Assembly: GCF_026410505.1 (NCBI RefSeq)
Contig: NZ_JAPMIU010000014.1
Span: forward strand, 18,465 to 82,464
Length of the DNA stretch: 64,000 nt
Source of the DNA: Frateuria hangzhouensis
GTDB taxonomy: Bacteria; Pseudomonadota; Gammaproteobacteria; Xanthomonadales; Rhodanobacteraceae
Direction: 5' to 3'
Shown: positions 47,934-57,169 of the stretch, in pieces
Numbering within the stretch: position 1 is the first letter of the stretch
How the letters are laid out: each line of letters opens with the position of its first letter
Notes under the pieces: generated by a model
Seen by the model: the letters and a program-made list of their open reading frames with translations, nothing else
What the model was told of the DNA's origin: nothing
The model's database searches: none
Position numbers and translations under genes: made by a program

Positions 47934-49139
47934 TCAGTGCGCCGCCGATTCGCCCTCGCCATCGACCGCACGCTTGATCGCGGCGACGAACGCGCGCCGC
48001 GCCTCGACCAGCGCCTTGCTGGTGGCCTGCGGCCACGCCGCCACCTGGGCGATCACCAGCTTGCGTGCCGGATCGACGTAGACCAGCTGGCCGAAGATGC
48101 CGATCGCCGCATAGCTGCCATCGGTGTCCGTCCACCACAGATACCCGTAACCGCGATCGGGCTCGTCGACATCGGCCTGGCGGCGCAACGCGCCCTGCAG
48201 CCACGCGTCGGCGATCACCGGCTTGCCGTCGATGCGGCCGCCCTCGAGCATGAACTGGCCCAGCCGCGCGTAGTCGGCCAGGGTGGCCGACAGCCCGCTG
48301 CCGCCGGTATCGCTGCCATCGCATTCGTCCTTGATCCAGTACGCGTCGGCGGCCATGCCGAAGGGCTGCCAGACAGACCGTGCCAGATAGCCGGCCAGTG
48401 ACTGGTGCGTGGCCCGCTGCACCAGGATGCCGAGCAGGTCGGTCTCGGCGGTGTTGTAGTTCCAGTGCGTGCCGGCCGGCCATTGCCGCGGCAGCTTCGC
48501 CAGGTACGACAGCACGTGCGCGCGGCCGCCGACGCAAGCACCGTCGTACATTTGCGCCACGTCCGAATCGGCGTCGGCGTAATCCTCGTTCCAGCGCACG
48601 CCCGAACGCATCGTCAGCAGCTGTTGCACGGTGACGTCGGCGTAGGCGGTGCCGTGCAGTTCCGGGATGTAGGTGGCCAGCGTGTCGTCCATGCTGTGGA
48701 TGTAGCCCTGTTGCAGCGCGATGCCCAGCAGGGTGGAGGTGACCGACTTGGCCACCGAGAACGAGGTCCAGCGCTGCTGCGGACCGAACCCGGGCGCGTA
48801 CCGCTGCAACCGGACGTGGCCGTCCTGCAGCACCATCACGCCGGCAATGTGGTGCTTGTCCATGTAGCCGGCGAGCCAGGCCGACGCGTCCTGCCCGTCC
48901 ATGGCCAGCGGCCGGCCCTGCGGCAACGCGCGCACGTGCTTGCCGTGGGCGGCCCGGTCGCTGGGAAACAGCTCGTACATTTTCGGGAAGCGCGCCTCGC
49001 GCTGCGCCTGGGTCCAGAACAACACCGCCTCGCGCTGCTGGCCGATGGTCGGGGTGGACGGCCCGGTGGCTGCCGAAGGCAGCGACAGGACCAGGCAGAA
49101 GGTGGCCGCGAACAGGCGGGTGGCGAGGTTGGGACGCAT
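47934..49139 (-). CDS. Beta-lactamase-fold serine hydrolase
   Basis: 401 residues with a signal peptide (RLFAATFCLVLSLPSAATG). The class C beta-lactamase/PBP4*-like fold is shown by SFSVAKSVTSTLLG, with the S-x-x-K nucleophile, and WNYNTAETDLLG, with Y-x-N. A K-T-G/H-x-G triad member is not obvious near GIFGQLVYV. Members are esterases, peptidases or unknown hydrolases; resistance is not implied. The family's 6-aminohexanoate-dimer hydrolase group is a close guess. Confidence 0.85.
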   Translation of the reverse strand: MRPNLATRLFAATFCLVLSLPSAATGPSTPTIGQQREAVLFWTQAQREARFPKMYELFPSDRAAHGKHVRALPQGRPLAMDGQDASAWLAGYMDKHHIAGVMVLQDGHVRLQRYAPGFGPQQRWTSFSVAKSVTSTLLGIALQQGYIHSMDDTLATYIPELHGTAYADVTVQQLLTMRSGVRWNEDYADADSDVAQMYDGACVGGRAHVLSYLAKLPRQWPAGTHWNYNTAETDLLGILVQRATHQSLAGYLARSVWQPFGMAADAYWIKDECDGSDTGGSGLSATLADYARLGQFMLEGGRIDGKPVIADAWLQGALRRQADVDEPDRGYGYLWWTDTDGSYAAIGIFGQLVYVDPARKLVIAQVAAWPQATSKALVEARRAFVAAIKRAVDGEGESAAH

Positions 49140-49207
49140 ATGGGGGAACGGCCAGGGTGGGGGAACGGCCATTTTAGCGGGCCGGGCCGATGCGGGCTGC
49201 GGCATCC

Positions 49208-49275
49208 GGGAGCGCACCTGTGCGCGATCGAGGACCCCGCGCTCCACGCGGTCGCGCGCAGGTGTACTCCTGCAA
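49208..49275. repeat. Degenerate inverted repeat related to family B
   Basis: GGAGCGCACCTGTGCGCGAT pairs imperfectly with GTCGCGCGCAGGTGTACTCC. It sits in the divergent gap between the serine hydrolase and COG4705 genes. Confidence 0.65.
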
Positions 49276-49366
49276 AGGGCGCGCAACGCCATTCAAGGTT
49301 GCCGCTAAGGGCGGCGTAAGGCCCGCCGCCTAGGGTGGCAATCCACCGTACCGACCGCGGCAGGCC

Positions 49367-50131
49367 ATGCACCCCCACGACAAGCACGCGAGCAAGGTTC
49401 CCGAAGTCACGCTGCTGTTCTGGGTCACCAAGATCCTCGCGACCACGTTGGGCGAGACCGGCGGCGATGCGGTATCGATGTCGATGCAGCTGGGCTACCT
49501 GGTCGGCACGGGCATCTTCGCGGTGATCTTCGCCGTCGCGGTGACCACGCAGATCCGCGCCACCCGGTTCCACCCGTCGCTGTACTGGCTCACCGTCATC
49601 GCCACCACCACGCTGGGCACCACGCTGGCCGATTTCGCCGACCGCTCGCTCGGCATCGGCTACGCCGGCGGCGTCGCGCTGCTGCTGACGCTGCTGCTCG
49701 GCTCGCTGTTCGCCTGGCATGCACGGCTCGGCTCGGTCGCGGTGGATGCCATCACATCGCTCCAGGCGGAAGGCTTCTACTGGGTGACGATCATGTTCTC
49801 CCAGACCCTGGGTACGGCGCTCGGCGACTGGACCGCCGACAACGCCGGACTGGGCTATCTGGGTGGCGCTGTCATTTTCGGCACGGCGCTGATGATGCTT
49901 GCCGCTGCCTACGCGTGGACCCGCATCTCGCGCGCGGCGCTGTTCTGGACCGCATTCATCCTGACCCGGCCGCTGGGCGCGGTACTGGGCGATTTTCTCG
50001 ACAAGCCGATCGACCACGGTGGCCTGGCTCTCAGCCGCTACAGCGCCTCGCTGGTGCTGCTGGCGGCGATCGCCCTGTGCGTTTTCGGCTTTCGCCACCG
50101 TGCCGCGGGCGGATCCCGCGCGGTGCGTTGA
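49367..50131 (+). CDS. COG4705-type membrane protein with fourfold repeat
   Basis: 254 residues, about eight membrane helices. The same motif returns four times: TTLGETGGDA, TTLGTTLADFADR, QTLGTALGDWTAD and RPLGAVLGDFLDKP. This fits COG4705, a family of uncharacterised membrane-anchored proteins. The repeat of T-L-G-x-x-x-x-D in alternate helices suggests a pore or substrate path lined by acidic residues. Function is unknown. Confidence 0.85.
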   Translation: MHPHDKHASKVPEVTLLFWVTKILATTLGETGGDAVSMSMQLGYLVGTGIFAVIFAVAVTTQIRATRFHPSLYWLTVIATTTLGTTLADFADRSLGIGYAGGVALLLTLLLGSLFAWHARLGSVAVDAITSLQAEGFYWVTIMFSQTLGTALGDWTADNAGLGYLGGAVIFGTALMMLAAAYAWTRISRAALFWTAFILTRPLGAVLGDFLDKPIDHGGLALSRYSASLVLLAAIALCVFGFRHRAAGGSRAVR

Positions 50132-50177
50132 GCCCGGCTCGGCCAACCACATGTGAGCATCAGCTCCTCCGCTGCTC

Positions 50178-50255
50178 GCAGGGGAAGGTTGGGAGGGAGT
50201 GCCTGTTCGGAGCGAAAGAGCCCCCCTCCCCAACCCTCCCCTGCAGGCAGGGGAG
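50178..50255. repeat. Inverted repeat between convergent genes
   Basis: CAGGGGAAGGTTGGGAGGG pairs with CCCTCCCCAACCCTCCCCTG. The right arm also has its own hairpin, CCTCCCCTGCAGGCAGGGGA. It lies in the 172-base gap after the COG4705 gene. A bidirectional terminator is possible. Confidence 0.7.
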
Positions 50256-50303
50256 GCAGCAGATGGCTTGTCGATTGGGACTCGTCAGAGCGGCCGCCAG
50301 CGC

Positions 50304-50885
50304 TCAAAGCTCCGTGTAGCGCGCGCAGGAGACGCGTGGATTCCACATGGAGAACACGCCGACCGGATTGTGCTTCCATGCCCACACATGCAGGCTGTAA
50401 TGCGCCGGCAGGCGGAAGCGGTTCGGTCCCTCGGAGTAATCGAACAACTGCCCCATCAGCGTCGGCGGCGAGCCATCGGTGTGCGTGCCGTCCCATGCCT
50501 CCGCGATCGCCAGGTACTCGGCCGCGACCAGGCGCATCCGTCCGTTGCCCAGTGGCTCGTAAACCAGCAGTTCGGGGTGCGCCACATCCACCACGCCGTC
50601 GCCGAGCAGGCTGGCCTTGAGGTAATGCGCACCCATGGCACCCATGTCCGGTCCGCTGACACACCCGAGCACCGGGACGTAGCCGTCCATTTCGGCCCGG
50701 GACACATCCCGGTAGCGGTAGGTGGCGTCGCGAACCGCCTGGACCAGCGGGCCGGCCCGGTGATGCGTGAAGTTCCACGCTGCTTGTTGTTCCGACTGCG
50801 AGTCGGTGCCCGCGGCGGTGGATGTTCCGGCCAGCAGTGCCGCGGCGCAGAGGCCGATGAAGACCGCGTCGAATCGACGTTTCAT
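50304..50885 (-). CDS. Hypothetical exported protein
   Basis: 193 residues. Signal peptide MKRRFDAVFIGLCAAALLAG, predicted cleavage at STAAG. The mature part contains ATYRYRDVSRAEMDGYVPVL, GCVSGPDMGAMGAHYL and HYSLHVWAWKHNPVGVFSMW with two Cys. It does not match a family that I know by name. GGGAGA stands seven bases before ATG 50885. It follows the serine hydrolase at 51115 on the same strand, 229 bases apart, so joint transcription is uncertain. Confidence 0.7.
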   Translation of the reverse strand: MKRRFDAVFIGLCAAALLAGTSTAAGTDSQSEQQAAWNFTHHRAGPLVQAVRDATYRYRDVSRAEMDGYVPVLGCVSGPDMGAMGAHYLKASLLGDGVVDVAHPELLVYEPLGNGRMRLVAAEYLAIAEAWDGTHTDGSPPTLMGQLFDYSEGPNRFRLPAHYSLHVWAWKHNPVGVFSMWNPRVSCARYTEL

Positions 50886-51114
50886 GATGTTCTCCCGGAT
50901 CGGATGGTCGATCCCCGCCCGCGCTTGCTGAGCGCAAGCCGGCAAGAGACGGGGACCGATAAGAAAGAACACCGCCTGCGCGCGAGTTGCGACATGCCGG
51001 TTGATACGAAAAACCCTCTCCTCCGGGAGAGGATTGGGAAAGATCCGGCCCTTGCGGCCGGCTCCCGGCACAGCCCGGACCGGCTGCCGTTCCGCCAGAC
51101 GCAACCGAACGGAT

Positions 51115-52311
51115 CTAGTGCGCCAACGCTTCCTCGACCGCGCTGAACGCCGACTTCCCGCCTTCGCGTTCGTCCGGCATCCCGGTGGCGAACCACACCA
51201 CGCCGGCGCCGCCCTTGCGGTCCACCCACAGCCCTGCCTGCAACCCGTAGGCGGAACCCGAGTGGCCCACGCGCGCCACGCCATCGCCGAACGGATCGTC
51301 GCGGCAACCCTCCGTGGGCGTGGCCAGCGTCTGCACGGCCAGGCCGTAGCGGCAGAAGAAGCCCTGGTCGACGTCGCCGGTGTCTTCCTCGTAGGTCTTG
51401 CCGTCGCCGGTCCCGTACTGCCACTGCGGCGTGATCATCGCCTGCACCGATGCGGGCGTCAGGAACCGCTTGCCGTCCAGCGTGCCCCGGCCCAGCAACA
51501 GGCGGCCGATCCGGGCCAGGCCGTTGGCTGAAATGCGCAGGCCGCCCTGCGGCGAGAACAGCGCGCCGTTCTCGCCGGCACGCCAGCGCGACAGATCGCA
51601 GCTTCCGTCGCTGGCCGGCATCACCGGGCATTCGGGCTTGCGGCCGTGATTGTCGTCCTTCACCGGCTTGCCGTCGGTGTCGTACAGCACTACGGCGCGG
51701 GCGGCGGTGGCCGCATCGCAGGCGTCCCAGTTGAAGCAGCCGTCGATGCCCAGCGGACGCAGCACGAGCCGTTCCATCAGCTTGTCGAAGCGCTCGCCGG
51801 TGGCGCGCTCCATGATCTGCGCCACCAGCGGAAAATTGAGGTTGGTGTAGCGAAAATACGTGCCCGGCGCGTGCGCGGTGTCCCATGCGCGCGGATCCTT
51901 CACGATGTCGCGCAGGGATCCGCCCAGCGGCGTCTGCCAGTAGCCTGCGCCGTCGGTGAGGCTGGAGCGGTGCGACAGCAACAGGCGCAAGGTGATCGGC
52001 GTGTCCGGGAAAGCCGGGTTGCGCAGCGTCCAGCCAAGCAGGCCGGACGCATCCGCATCCAGGTCGAGCTTGCCGGCCTCCACCAGCCGCATTACGCCCA
52101 GCGTGGTCACCAGTTTGGAGATCGAGGCGATGCGCACCGGGTCGTCCGCGGTGACCTTGCGGCCCGTTGCCTTGTCGGCCAGGCCGTGCACCCGCGTGGC
52201 GGTGATGCCGTCGCGGTCGAAGGCGACGCGCACCGTGGCGACGGGCTCGTCCGCCCGGGCGGCCATGCAGACCACCAGGGACAACAGGCAGGCAATCCAC
52301 CTCAGAGGCAT
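51115..52311 (-). CDS. Beta-lactamase family serine hydrolase
   Basis: 398 residues. Signal peptide [19 protein letters not shown]. Class C fold: nucleophile [13 protein letters not shown] (S-x-x-K), [15 protein letters not shown] (Y-T-N) and [14 protein letters not shown] (H-S-G in place of K-T-G). Most such proteins are D-alanyl peptidases or esterases. It is a paralogue in fold, not a close copy, of the gene at 47934. GGAGAG precedes the start. Confidence 0.9.
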   Translation of the reverse strand: MPLRWIACLLSLVVCMAARADEPVATVRVAFDRDGITATRVHGLADKATGRKVTADDPVRIASISKLVTTLGVMRLVEAGKLDLDADASGLLGWTLRNPAFPDTPITLRLLLSHRSSLTDGAGYWQTPLGGSLRDIVKDPRAWDTAHAPGTYFRYTNLNFPLVAQIMERATGERFDKLMERLVLRPLGIDGCFNWDACDAATAARAVVLYDTDGKPVKDDNHGRKPECPVMPASDGSCDLSRWRAGENGALFSPQGGLRISANGLARIGRLLLGRGTLDGKRFLTPASVQAMITPQWQYGTGDGKTYEEDTGDVDQGFFCRYGLAVQTLATPTEGCRDDPFGDGVARVGHSGSAYGLQAGLWVDRKGGAGVVWFATGMPDEREGGKSAFSAVEEALAH

Positions 52312-52473
52312 GGTTCTCTCCGTTTGGCTGGGCGGAGACGGGGAACCGGGGCCCCTGGCATCGCGCCAGCTCCGTGCAGCCCGAACCATACCCGGTCAGC
52401 GTTGGCCGCGCTGAAGTTGACCGGCGGCATGTGGTGGGTTAACTGTGGCTCGAATCAGGGACGAGGGGAAAGC

Positions 52474-54594
52474 ATGACCAGGATGCCCACGTTCGCAGCG
52501 TGCCTGTTGGCGCTGTGTCTGCCGCTGGCGGCGGCTGCCCCCAGGACATTGCGCGTCGTCGGCGACAACAACTATCCGCCCTACCTGTTCATCGGCCCGG
52601 ACGGCAAGCCGCAGGGCTACGCGGTGGATGCGTGGAAGCTCTGGGAAAAGAAGACCGGCATCAAGGTGGAACTGACCGCCACGAGCTGGGCCGATGCCCA
52701 GCATCGCCTGCAATCCCGCCAGGCCGACGTCATCGACATGATCTTCCGCACGCCCGAGCGCGCGGCCAGGCTCGATTTCACCCGCCCCTTCGCCACGGTC
52801 GAGACGGCCATCTACGCCGATCGCGAGCTCACCGGCATAGCCGATGCGTCGGGCCTGAGGGGCTTCGTGGTCGGCGTCCAGCGCGGCGATGCCTGCGTGG
52901 AACGACTGCACCGGGCCGGCGTGTCGAGCACCCGGGCATACACCAGCTACGCCGACATCATCGGCGCCGCGCGCAGCGGCGACATCCGCATCTTCTGCAT
53001 GGACCGCTCCCCGGCCGAGTACTACCTCTACCGCCTGCACGCCCAGGACGAGTTCGTGAAGGCGTTCGATTTCTACGGCGACCGCTTCCGCCGCGGCGTG
53101 CGCAAGGGCGACGCGGCGACGTTGGCCCTGGTCGAACAGGGCATGGCGAAAATCACCCCGCAGGAGCGGCAGCAGTTGCAGGACAAGTGGATGGGCCAAC
53201 GCGTCGACCTGACCGGGTACGCGTCCATCTTCAAGACGGCGGCATCGGTGCTCGCGCTTGTCGGCATCGTGCTGCTGGCCTGGATCTATTCGCTGCGACG
53301 GGCGGTCAGGAAACGGACGCGCGACCTGCGTTTCCTGGCCCACTACGACCCGCTCACCCGCCTTCCGAACCGGCACCTGCTGCTGGACCGCATCAACCAC
53401 GCGCTGGCGCAACCAGGCATCGCGCTGTCCGTGCTGCTGGTCAACCTGGACAACTTCAAGCGCATCAACGACCGCTTCGGCCACCCGCTCGCCGACCAGC
53501 TCCTGCAGCAGGTTGCCGAGCGGCTCAAGGCCCTTGCGGACCCGATCGACACGGTGGCCAGGCTCGGCGGCGACGACTTCGTGCTGACCCTGCGCTCGAG
53601 CGATGTCAGCCAGGTCACCGCGCTGGCCGAACAGGCGCGCCAGGCGATCGCTGCCGTCCTCGTGCTCGAGGGCGAGGAGGTGTTCCTCAGCGCCAGCGTG
53701 GGCGCGAGCCTGTATCCGCACGACGGCGAAAACGGCGTGGTGCTGCTGAAGAACGCGGACACGGCGATGTCCCGCGCCAAGCAGAGCGGGCGCAACATCA
53801 TCAGCTTCTACCGCGCCAGCCTGAGCGCGCAGGCCAGCCACTTCGTCACCATGGGCGCCTCCATCCGCCGCGCGATGCAGCGCGGCGAATTCGAGCTGTT
53901 CTACCAGCCACAGCACTGCCTGCGCTCGTCCCGGATGCAAGGCGTGGAAGCCCTGCTGCGATGGCGCAGGGACGGCGAACTGGTGTTGCCGGCCGAGTTC
54001 ATTCCGTGCGCAGAGGAGCTCGGACTGATCGAGGAGCTCGGCGAGTGGGTCATGAAAACCGCCTGCCGGCAACTGGCCGATTGGCGGGCCCGCGGCGCAC
54101 CCGCGCTGCGCATGGCCGTCAACCTTTCCGCGCGGCAATTGACCAGCCCCGGCCTCGTGTCCGCGGTGGAGTCCGCGCTTGCGCAAGCACGGCTGCCCGG
54201 GGACCTGCTGGAGCTGGAAATCACTGAGAGCGCACTGGTGGGCAGCGAAGCCGAGATCAGCGCCACGCTGGAAGCCATCCGCGCGCTGGGCGTGCGCATC
54301 GCCATCGACGACTTCGGCACCGGCTATTCCTCGCTCGCCTACCTGCGCCACCTGCCGGTCACGGTGATCAAGATCGACAAGAGCTTCCTGGACGGCGCGC
54401 CCGAGGACCCGGCCGCCGCGGAGGTCATCGGCGCCATCGTCGCCATGGGCCACGCACTCAACCTCACCGTCGTGGCCGAGGGCGTGGAGAGCGCCCCGCA
54501 GGCCGCGTTCCTCGAGGAGATCGGCTGCGACCTCGCGCAGGGCTGGTTCTACAGCCGCGCCGTGGCACCGGAGCAGATCGCCAAGGCGCTCTAG
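52474..54594 (+). CDS. Periplasmic-sensor GGDEF-EAL protein
   Basis: 706 residues. Signal peptide, then an SBP_bac_3-type binding domain (about residues 26-245, VVGDNNYPPYLFIGPDGKPQ), one membrane helix near 255, a GGDEF domain and an EAL domain. The GGDEF site reads RLGGDDF, and the R-x-x-D I-site five residues before it is missing. The EAL domain keeps EALLRW, EITESAL, DDFGTGYSSLAYL, KIDKSF and VVAEGVES, the metal and catalytic set, so it should degrade cyclic di-GMP. The sensor may bind an amino acid. GAGGGG precedes ATG 52474. Confidence 0.92.
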   Translation: MTRMPTFAACLLALCLPLAAAAPRTLRVVGDNNYPPYLFIGPDGKPQGYAVDAWKLWEKKTGIKVELTATSWADAQHRLQSRQADVIDMIFRTPERAARLDFTRPFATVETAIYADRELTGIADASGLRGFVVGVQRGDACVERLHRAGVSSTRAYTSYADIIGAARSGDIRIFCMDRSPAEYYLYRLHAQDEFVKAFDFYGDRFRRGVRKGDAATLALVEQGMAKITPQERQQLQDKWMGQRVDLTGYASIFKTAASVLALVGIVLLAWIYSLRRAVRKRTRDLRFLAHYDPLTRLPNRHLLLDRINHALAQPGIALSVLLVNLDNFKRINDRFGHPLADQLLQQVAERLKALADPIDTVARLGGDDFVLTLRSSDVSQVTALAEQARQAIAAVLVLEGEEVFLSASVGASLYPHDGENGVVLLKNADTAMSRAKQSGRNIISFYRASLSAQASHFVTMGASIRRAMQRGEFELFYQPQHCLRSSRMQGVEALLRWRRDGELVLPAEFIPCAEELGLIEELGEWVMKTACRQLADWRARGAPALRMAVNLSARQLTSPGLVSAVESALAQARLPGDLLELEITESALVGSEAEISATLEAIRALGVRIAIDDFGTGYSSLAYLRHLPVTVIKIDKSFLDGAPEDPAAAEVIGAIVAMGHALNLTVVAEGVESAPQAAFLEEIGCDLAQGWFYSRAVAPEQIAKAL

Positions 54595-54599
54595 CGGAG

Positions 54600-55260
54600 C
54601 CAAGCCGAAGCGACGACTGCGACGCCGAACGCTTCCTCAGTCCGGCCGCCGACCTGTTCGTGATCGATACCGCCACGGGCGACGCAACGCTGGTCGCGGC
54701 TACCGTCCGGGCGCCCTACGCCGGATGGGGCGTGGGCGACATTCCCCATGACGGCCACGAGGTGATTTACGGCGTCGTCTACGACACGCACCAGCCTGGT
54801 CCCTGCAACCAGCCGACCGATTCGAGCCATGGTCTGGTGCGCCAGGAACCTGCTGACGGGAGCGACTGCCCGGTTGACCGATCCCGGCAATGTCGTCCAG
54901 CTCGGCTTTCAGGGGCAGGCGCTGATTTCGCCTGACGGTTCCGAAGCGTATCTGGCAGGCACGGCCGATCTGAGCGCCTTCAACCCCGAGGTCGAACTTT
55001 ACGGCGTCAAGACCGACGGGAGCGGCCTGCGCAGGATCACTTCATCATGCATCGCCATGGATTCGGCGACCTCCATGCGGTGGCAACCGGTGCGGCTGTC
55101 GCCGGATGGCAAGCGGATGCTCGCCAACTGCCATACCGAACACTTCCCGCCCGCCCCCGTCGTGCGAACGGACAAGATCATGATCGTGCACCTCGACGAC
55201 GGCAGCGCCTGCTTCGTGACCCACGGCCGGGCATACGACTGGCACGTACCGACGACGTAG
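54600..55260 (+). pseudogene. TolB-like beta-propeller gene, 5'-truncated and frameshifted
   Basis: Two frames together read like one propeller protein. Frame 1, from about 54600 to 54835, gives SDDCDAERFLSPAADLFVID, then GWGVGDIPHDGHEVIYGVVY. Frame 2, from about 54830 to 55260, gives RNLLTGATARLTDPGN, ALISPDGSEAYLAG, RLSPDGKRMLANC. The switch lies near 54838-54850, where GLVRQEPADG in frame 1 turns into RNLLTG in frame 2. No start or signal peptide remains: the fragment begins just past the stop of the EAL gene. A sequencing slip could explain the frameshift but not the missing 5' end. Confidence 0.6.
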
Positions 55261-55441
55261 CCGCAGAAAGGAGGCGCGGGCCAGAGTGCTGCCTGGCCCG
55301 CGCTTGCACCTGGCAGGACCACGAGGTTCTCGTGCCGGGCGCGAACGCGGGTTCTCCGCTGTCCGCCACAGCGTGTCCCATCATGCCGGGTTCGCACTCG
55401 ACCCTAATAATGGCGGGCACCTTTTCCGCATGGAGCGCGTC

Positions 55442-56995
55442 ATGGTTTTTTTCGTCGCCCTGGCCTTGCTGGTGCTGCTGGTCGCCGTCGGCAGCCTGGC
55501 GCCGCAATGGCTTTCCGTCTCGATGCACAAGGTGCTCGACGGCACCATTGCCTACGCCGGATGGTTCTACCTGCTGGTGGTGTTCTTCGTGGTCGCTTTC
55601 CTCGTATACCTGGCGTGCAGCCGGTTTGCCCAGTTGCGCATCGGCGGCGAGGAGGCGGAACCGGAATTCTCCGGCACCAGCTGGTTTGCGATGCTGTTCT
55701 CGGCGGGCATGGGCATCGGGCTGGTGTTCTGGGGCGCGGCCGAGCCGATCTCGCATCTGGCCGAGCCTCCGGAAGGCATCGAGCCGATGAGCAACGGTGC
55801 AGCATGGGCCGCACTGCGCTATTCCTACTTCCACTGGGGCCTGCACCCGTGGGCTATCTACGCCGTGCTGGGGCTGGCGCTGGCCTGGTTCAAATTCAAC
55901 CGGGACGCCAAGGGGCTGATCAGCGAGCTGCTGCGGCCGCTGTGCGGGCGGCTGGTGGATGGCTGGCTGGGCGGGCTGGTGGACGTGCTGGCGATCATCG
56001 CCACCGCCGTCGGCGTGGCCACCTCGCTGGGCTTCGGCGCGCTGCAGATCGGCGCCGGGCTGAACCACATGTTCGGCCTGCCGCAGACCAGCGGCACGCG
56101 GCTGGGCATCATTGCGGTGGCGCTGGTGCTTTACCTGCTTTCCTCCACCACCGGGCTCAACCGGGGCATCAAGTGGCTGTCCAACCTGAACATGATGCTC
56201 GCCACCTTGCTGCTGCTGGCGTTTTTCGTGTTCGGGCCGACCGGCTTCATCTTCGATGCCTTCACCAGCACGCTGGGGCAGTACCTCAACTACCTGCCGT
56301 CGATGAGCCTGCGCATGACGCCTTTCACGCAAGGCACCTGGGTGGCCGACTGGACCATCTTCTACTGGGCGTGGTGGATCAGCTGGGCGCCGTTCGTCGG
56401 TTCGTTCATCGCACGCGTCTCCTACGGTCGCACGATCCGCGAGTTCGTGGTGGGCGTGCTGGCGGTGCCGGCGGCACTCAGTTTCCTGTGGTTCGCGGCA
56501 CTGGGCGGCACCGCCCTGCACATGCAGCTGGCCGGCCAGGTCGATCTGGTCGCGGCATTCGCCCATGGGCCCGAGCAGGTCCTGTTCGGCGTACTCGACT
56601 CGCTGCCCTGGGCAGGGACGCTGGCCGTGCTGGCGACCGCGCTGCTGCTCAGCTTCTTCGTCACCTCCGCAGACTCGGCCACGCTGGTGCTCGCGGCGAT
56701 GTCCTCCCATGGCGCGCTCGACCCGCCGAACTGGAAAAAACTGGTGTGGGGCGTGGTACAGGCGGCGGTGGCAGGAACGCTGCTGGTCGCCGGCGGGCTG
56801 GACGGGCTGCAGTCCATGGCCATCATCAGCGCCCTGCCCTTCGCCCTGATACTGATGGCCGTCTGCTTTGCCTTGCTGAGCGTGCTGCGCGAAGAGGAGA
56901 CCCGGGTCGAGCACGAAGAAGTGGCACAGCGTCAGGCGTTCCGGCGGTGGCTGGCCAGGGAGCGCGATGGCGGGAAGCCTGAACGACCAACCTGA
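55442..56995 (+). CDS. BCCT family betaine/carnitine/choline transporter
   Basis: 517 residues with 12 membrane segments. SAGMGIGLVFWGAAEPISHL is the Gly-rich helix-3 substrate region; WTIFYWAWWISWAPFVGSFI with ARVSYGRTIREFVVG is the aromatic signature of the family. BCCT carriers import quaternary ammonium compounds with Na+ or H+. GGAG lies six bases before ATG 55442 (55430 is also in frame). It ends before a strong inverted repeat. Confidence 0.93.
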   Translation: MVFFVALALLVLLVAVGSLAPQWLSVSMHKVLDGTIAYAGWFYLLVVFFVVAFLVYLACSRFAQLRIGGEEAEPEFSGTSWFAMLFSAGMGIGLVFWGAAEPISHLAEPPEGIEPMSNGAAWAALRYSYFHWGLHPWAIYAVLGLALAWFKFNRDAKGLISELLRPLCGRLVDGWLGGLVDVLAIIATAVGVATSLGFGALQIGAGLNHMFGLPQTSGTRLGIIAVALVLYLLSSTTGLNRGIKWLSNLNMMLATLLLLAFFVFGPTGFIFDAFTSTLGQYLNYLPSMSLRMTPFTQGTWVADWTIFYWAWWISWAPFVGSFIARVSYGRTIREFVVGVLAVPAALSFLWFAALGGTALHMQLAGQVDLVAAFAHGPEQVLFGVLDSLPWAGTLAVLATALLLSFFVTSADSATLVLAAMSSHGALDPPNWKKLVWGVVQAAVAGTLLVAGGLDGLQSMAIISALPFALILMAVCFALLSVLREEETRVEHEEVAQRQAFRRWLARERDGGKPERPT

Positions 56996-57056
56996 CCGGC
57001 CTCATCCGGCAAGAACGGCCAGGCCGCAAAAAGGCCGGGCTCGTCTGTTGTTTGCG

Positions 57057-57096
57057 GCCGGATCAGAGCCCTCCGTCTGGCGGGCTCTGATCCGGC
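57057..57096. terminator. Long hairpin between convergent genes
   Basis: GCCGGATCAGAGCCC pairs perfectly with GGGCTCTGATCCGGC across a ten-base loop. It lies 61 bases after the BCCT stop and 74 bases from the aspartyl protease stop. No T-run follows on either strand, so termination is likely but not certain. Confidence 0.65.
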
Positions 57097-57169
57097 CTGC
57101 CCCATGTCCCGCCTGTTGGCGCAAGCACACCGGTTCGATGCCCGTGGCGAGGCCGGCCCTCGGGATCGC

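Noticed and set aside
47934..52311. Antibiotic resistance by the two beta-lactamase-fold genes
   Set aside because: Sequence supports only the serine hydrolase fold. Family members are mostly esterases or peptidases, and true class C resistance motifs are not clear.
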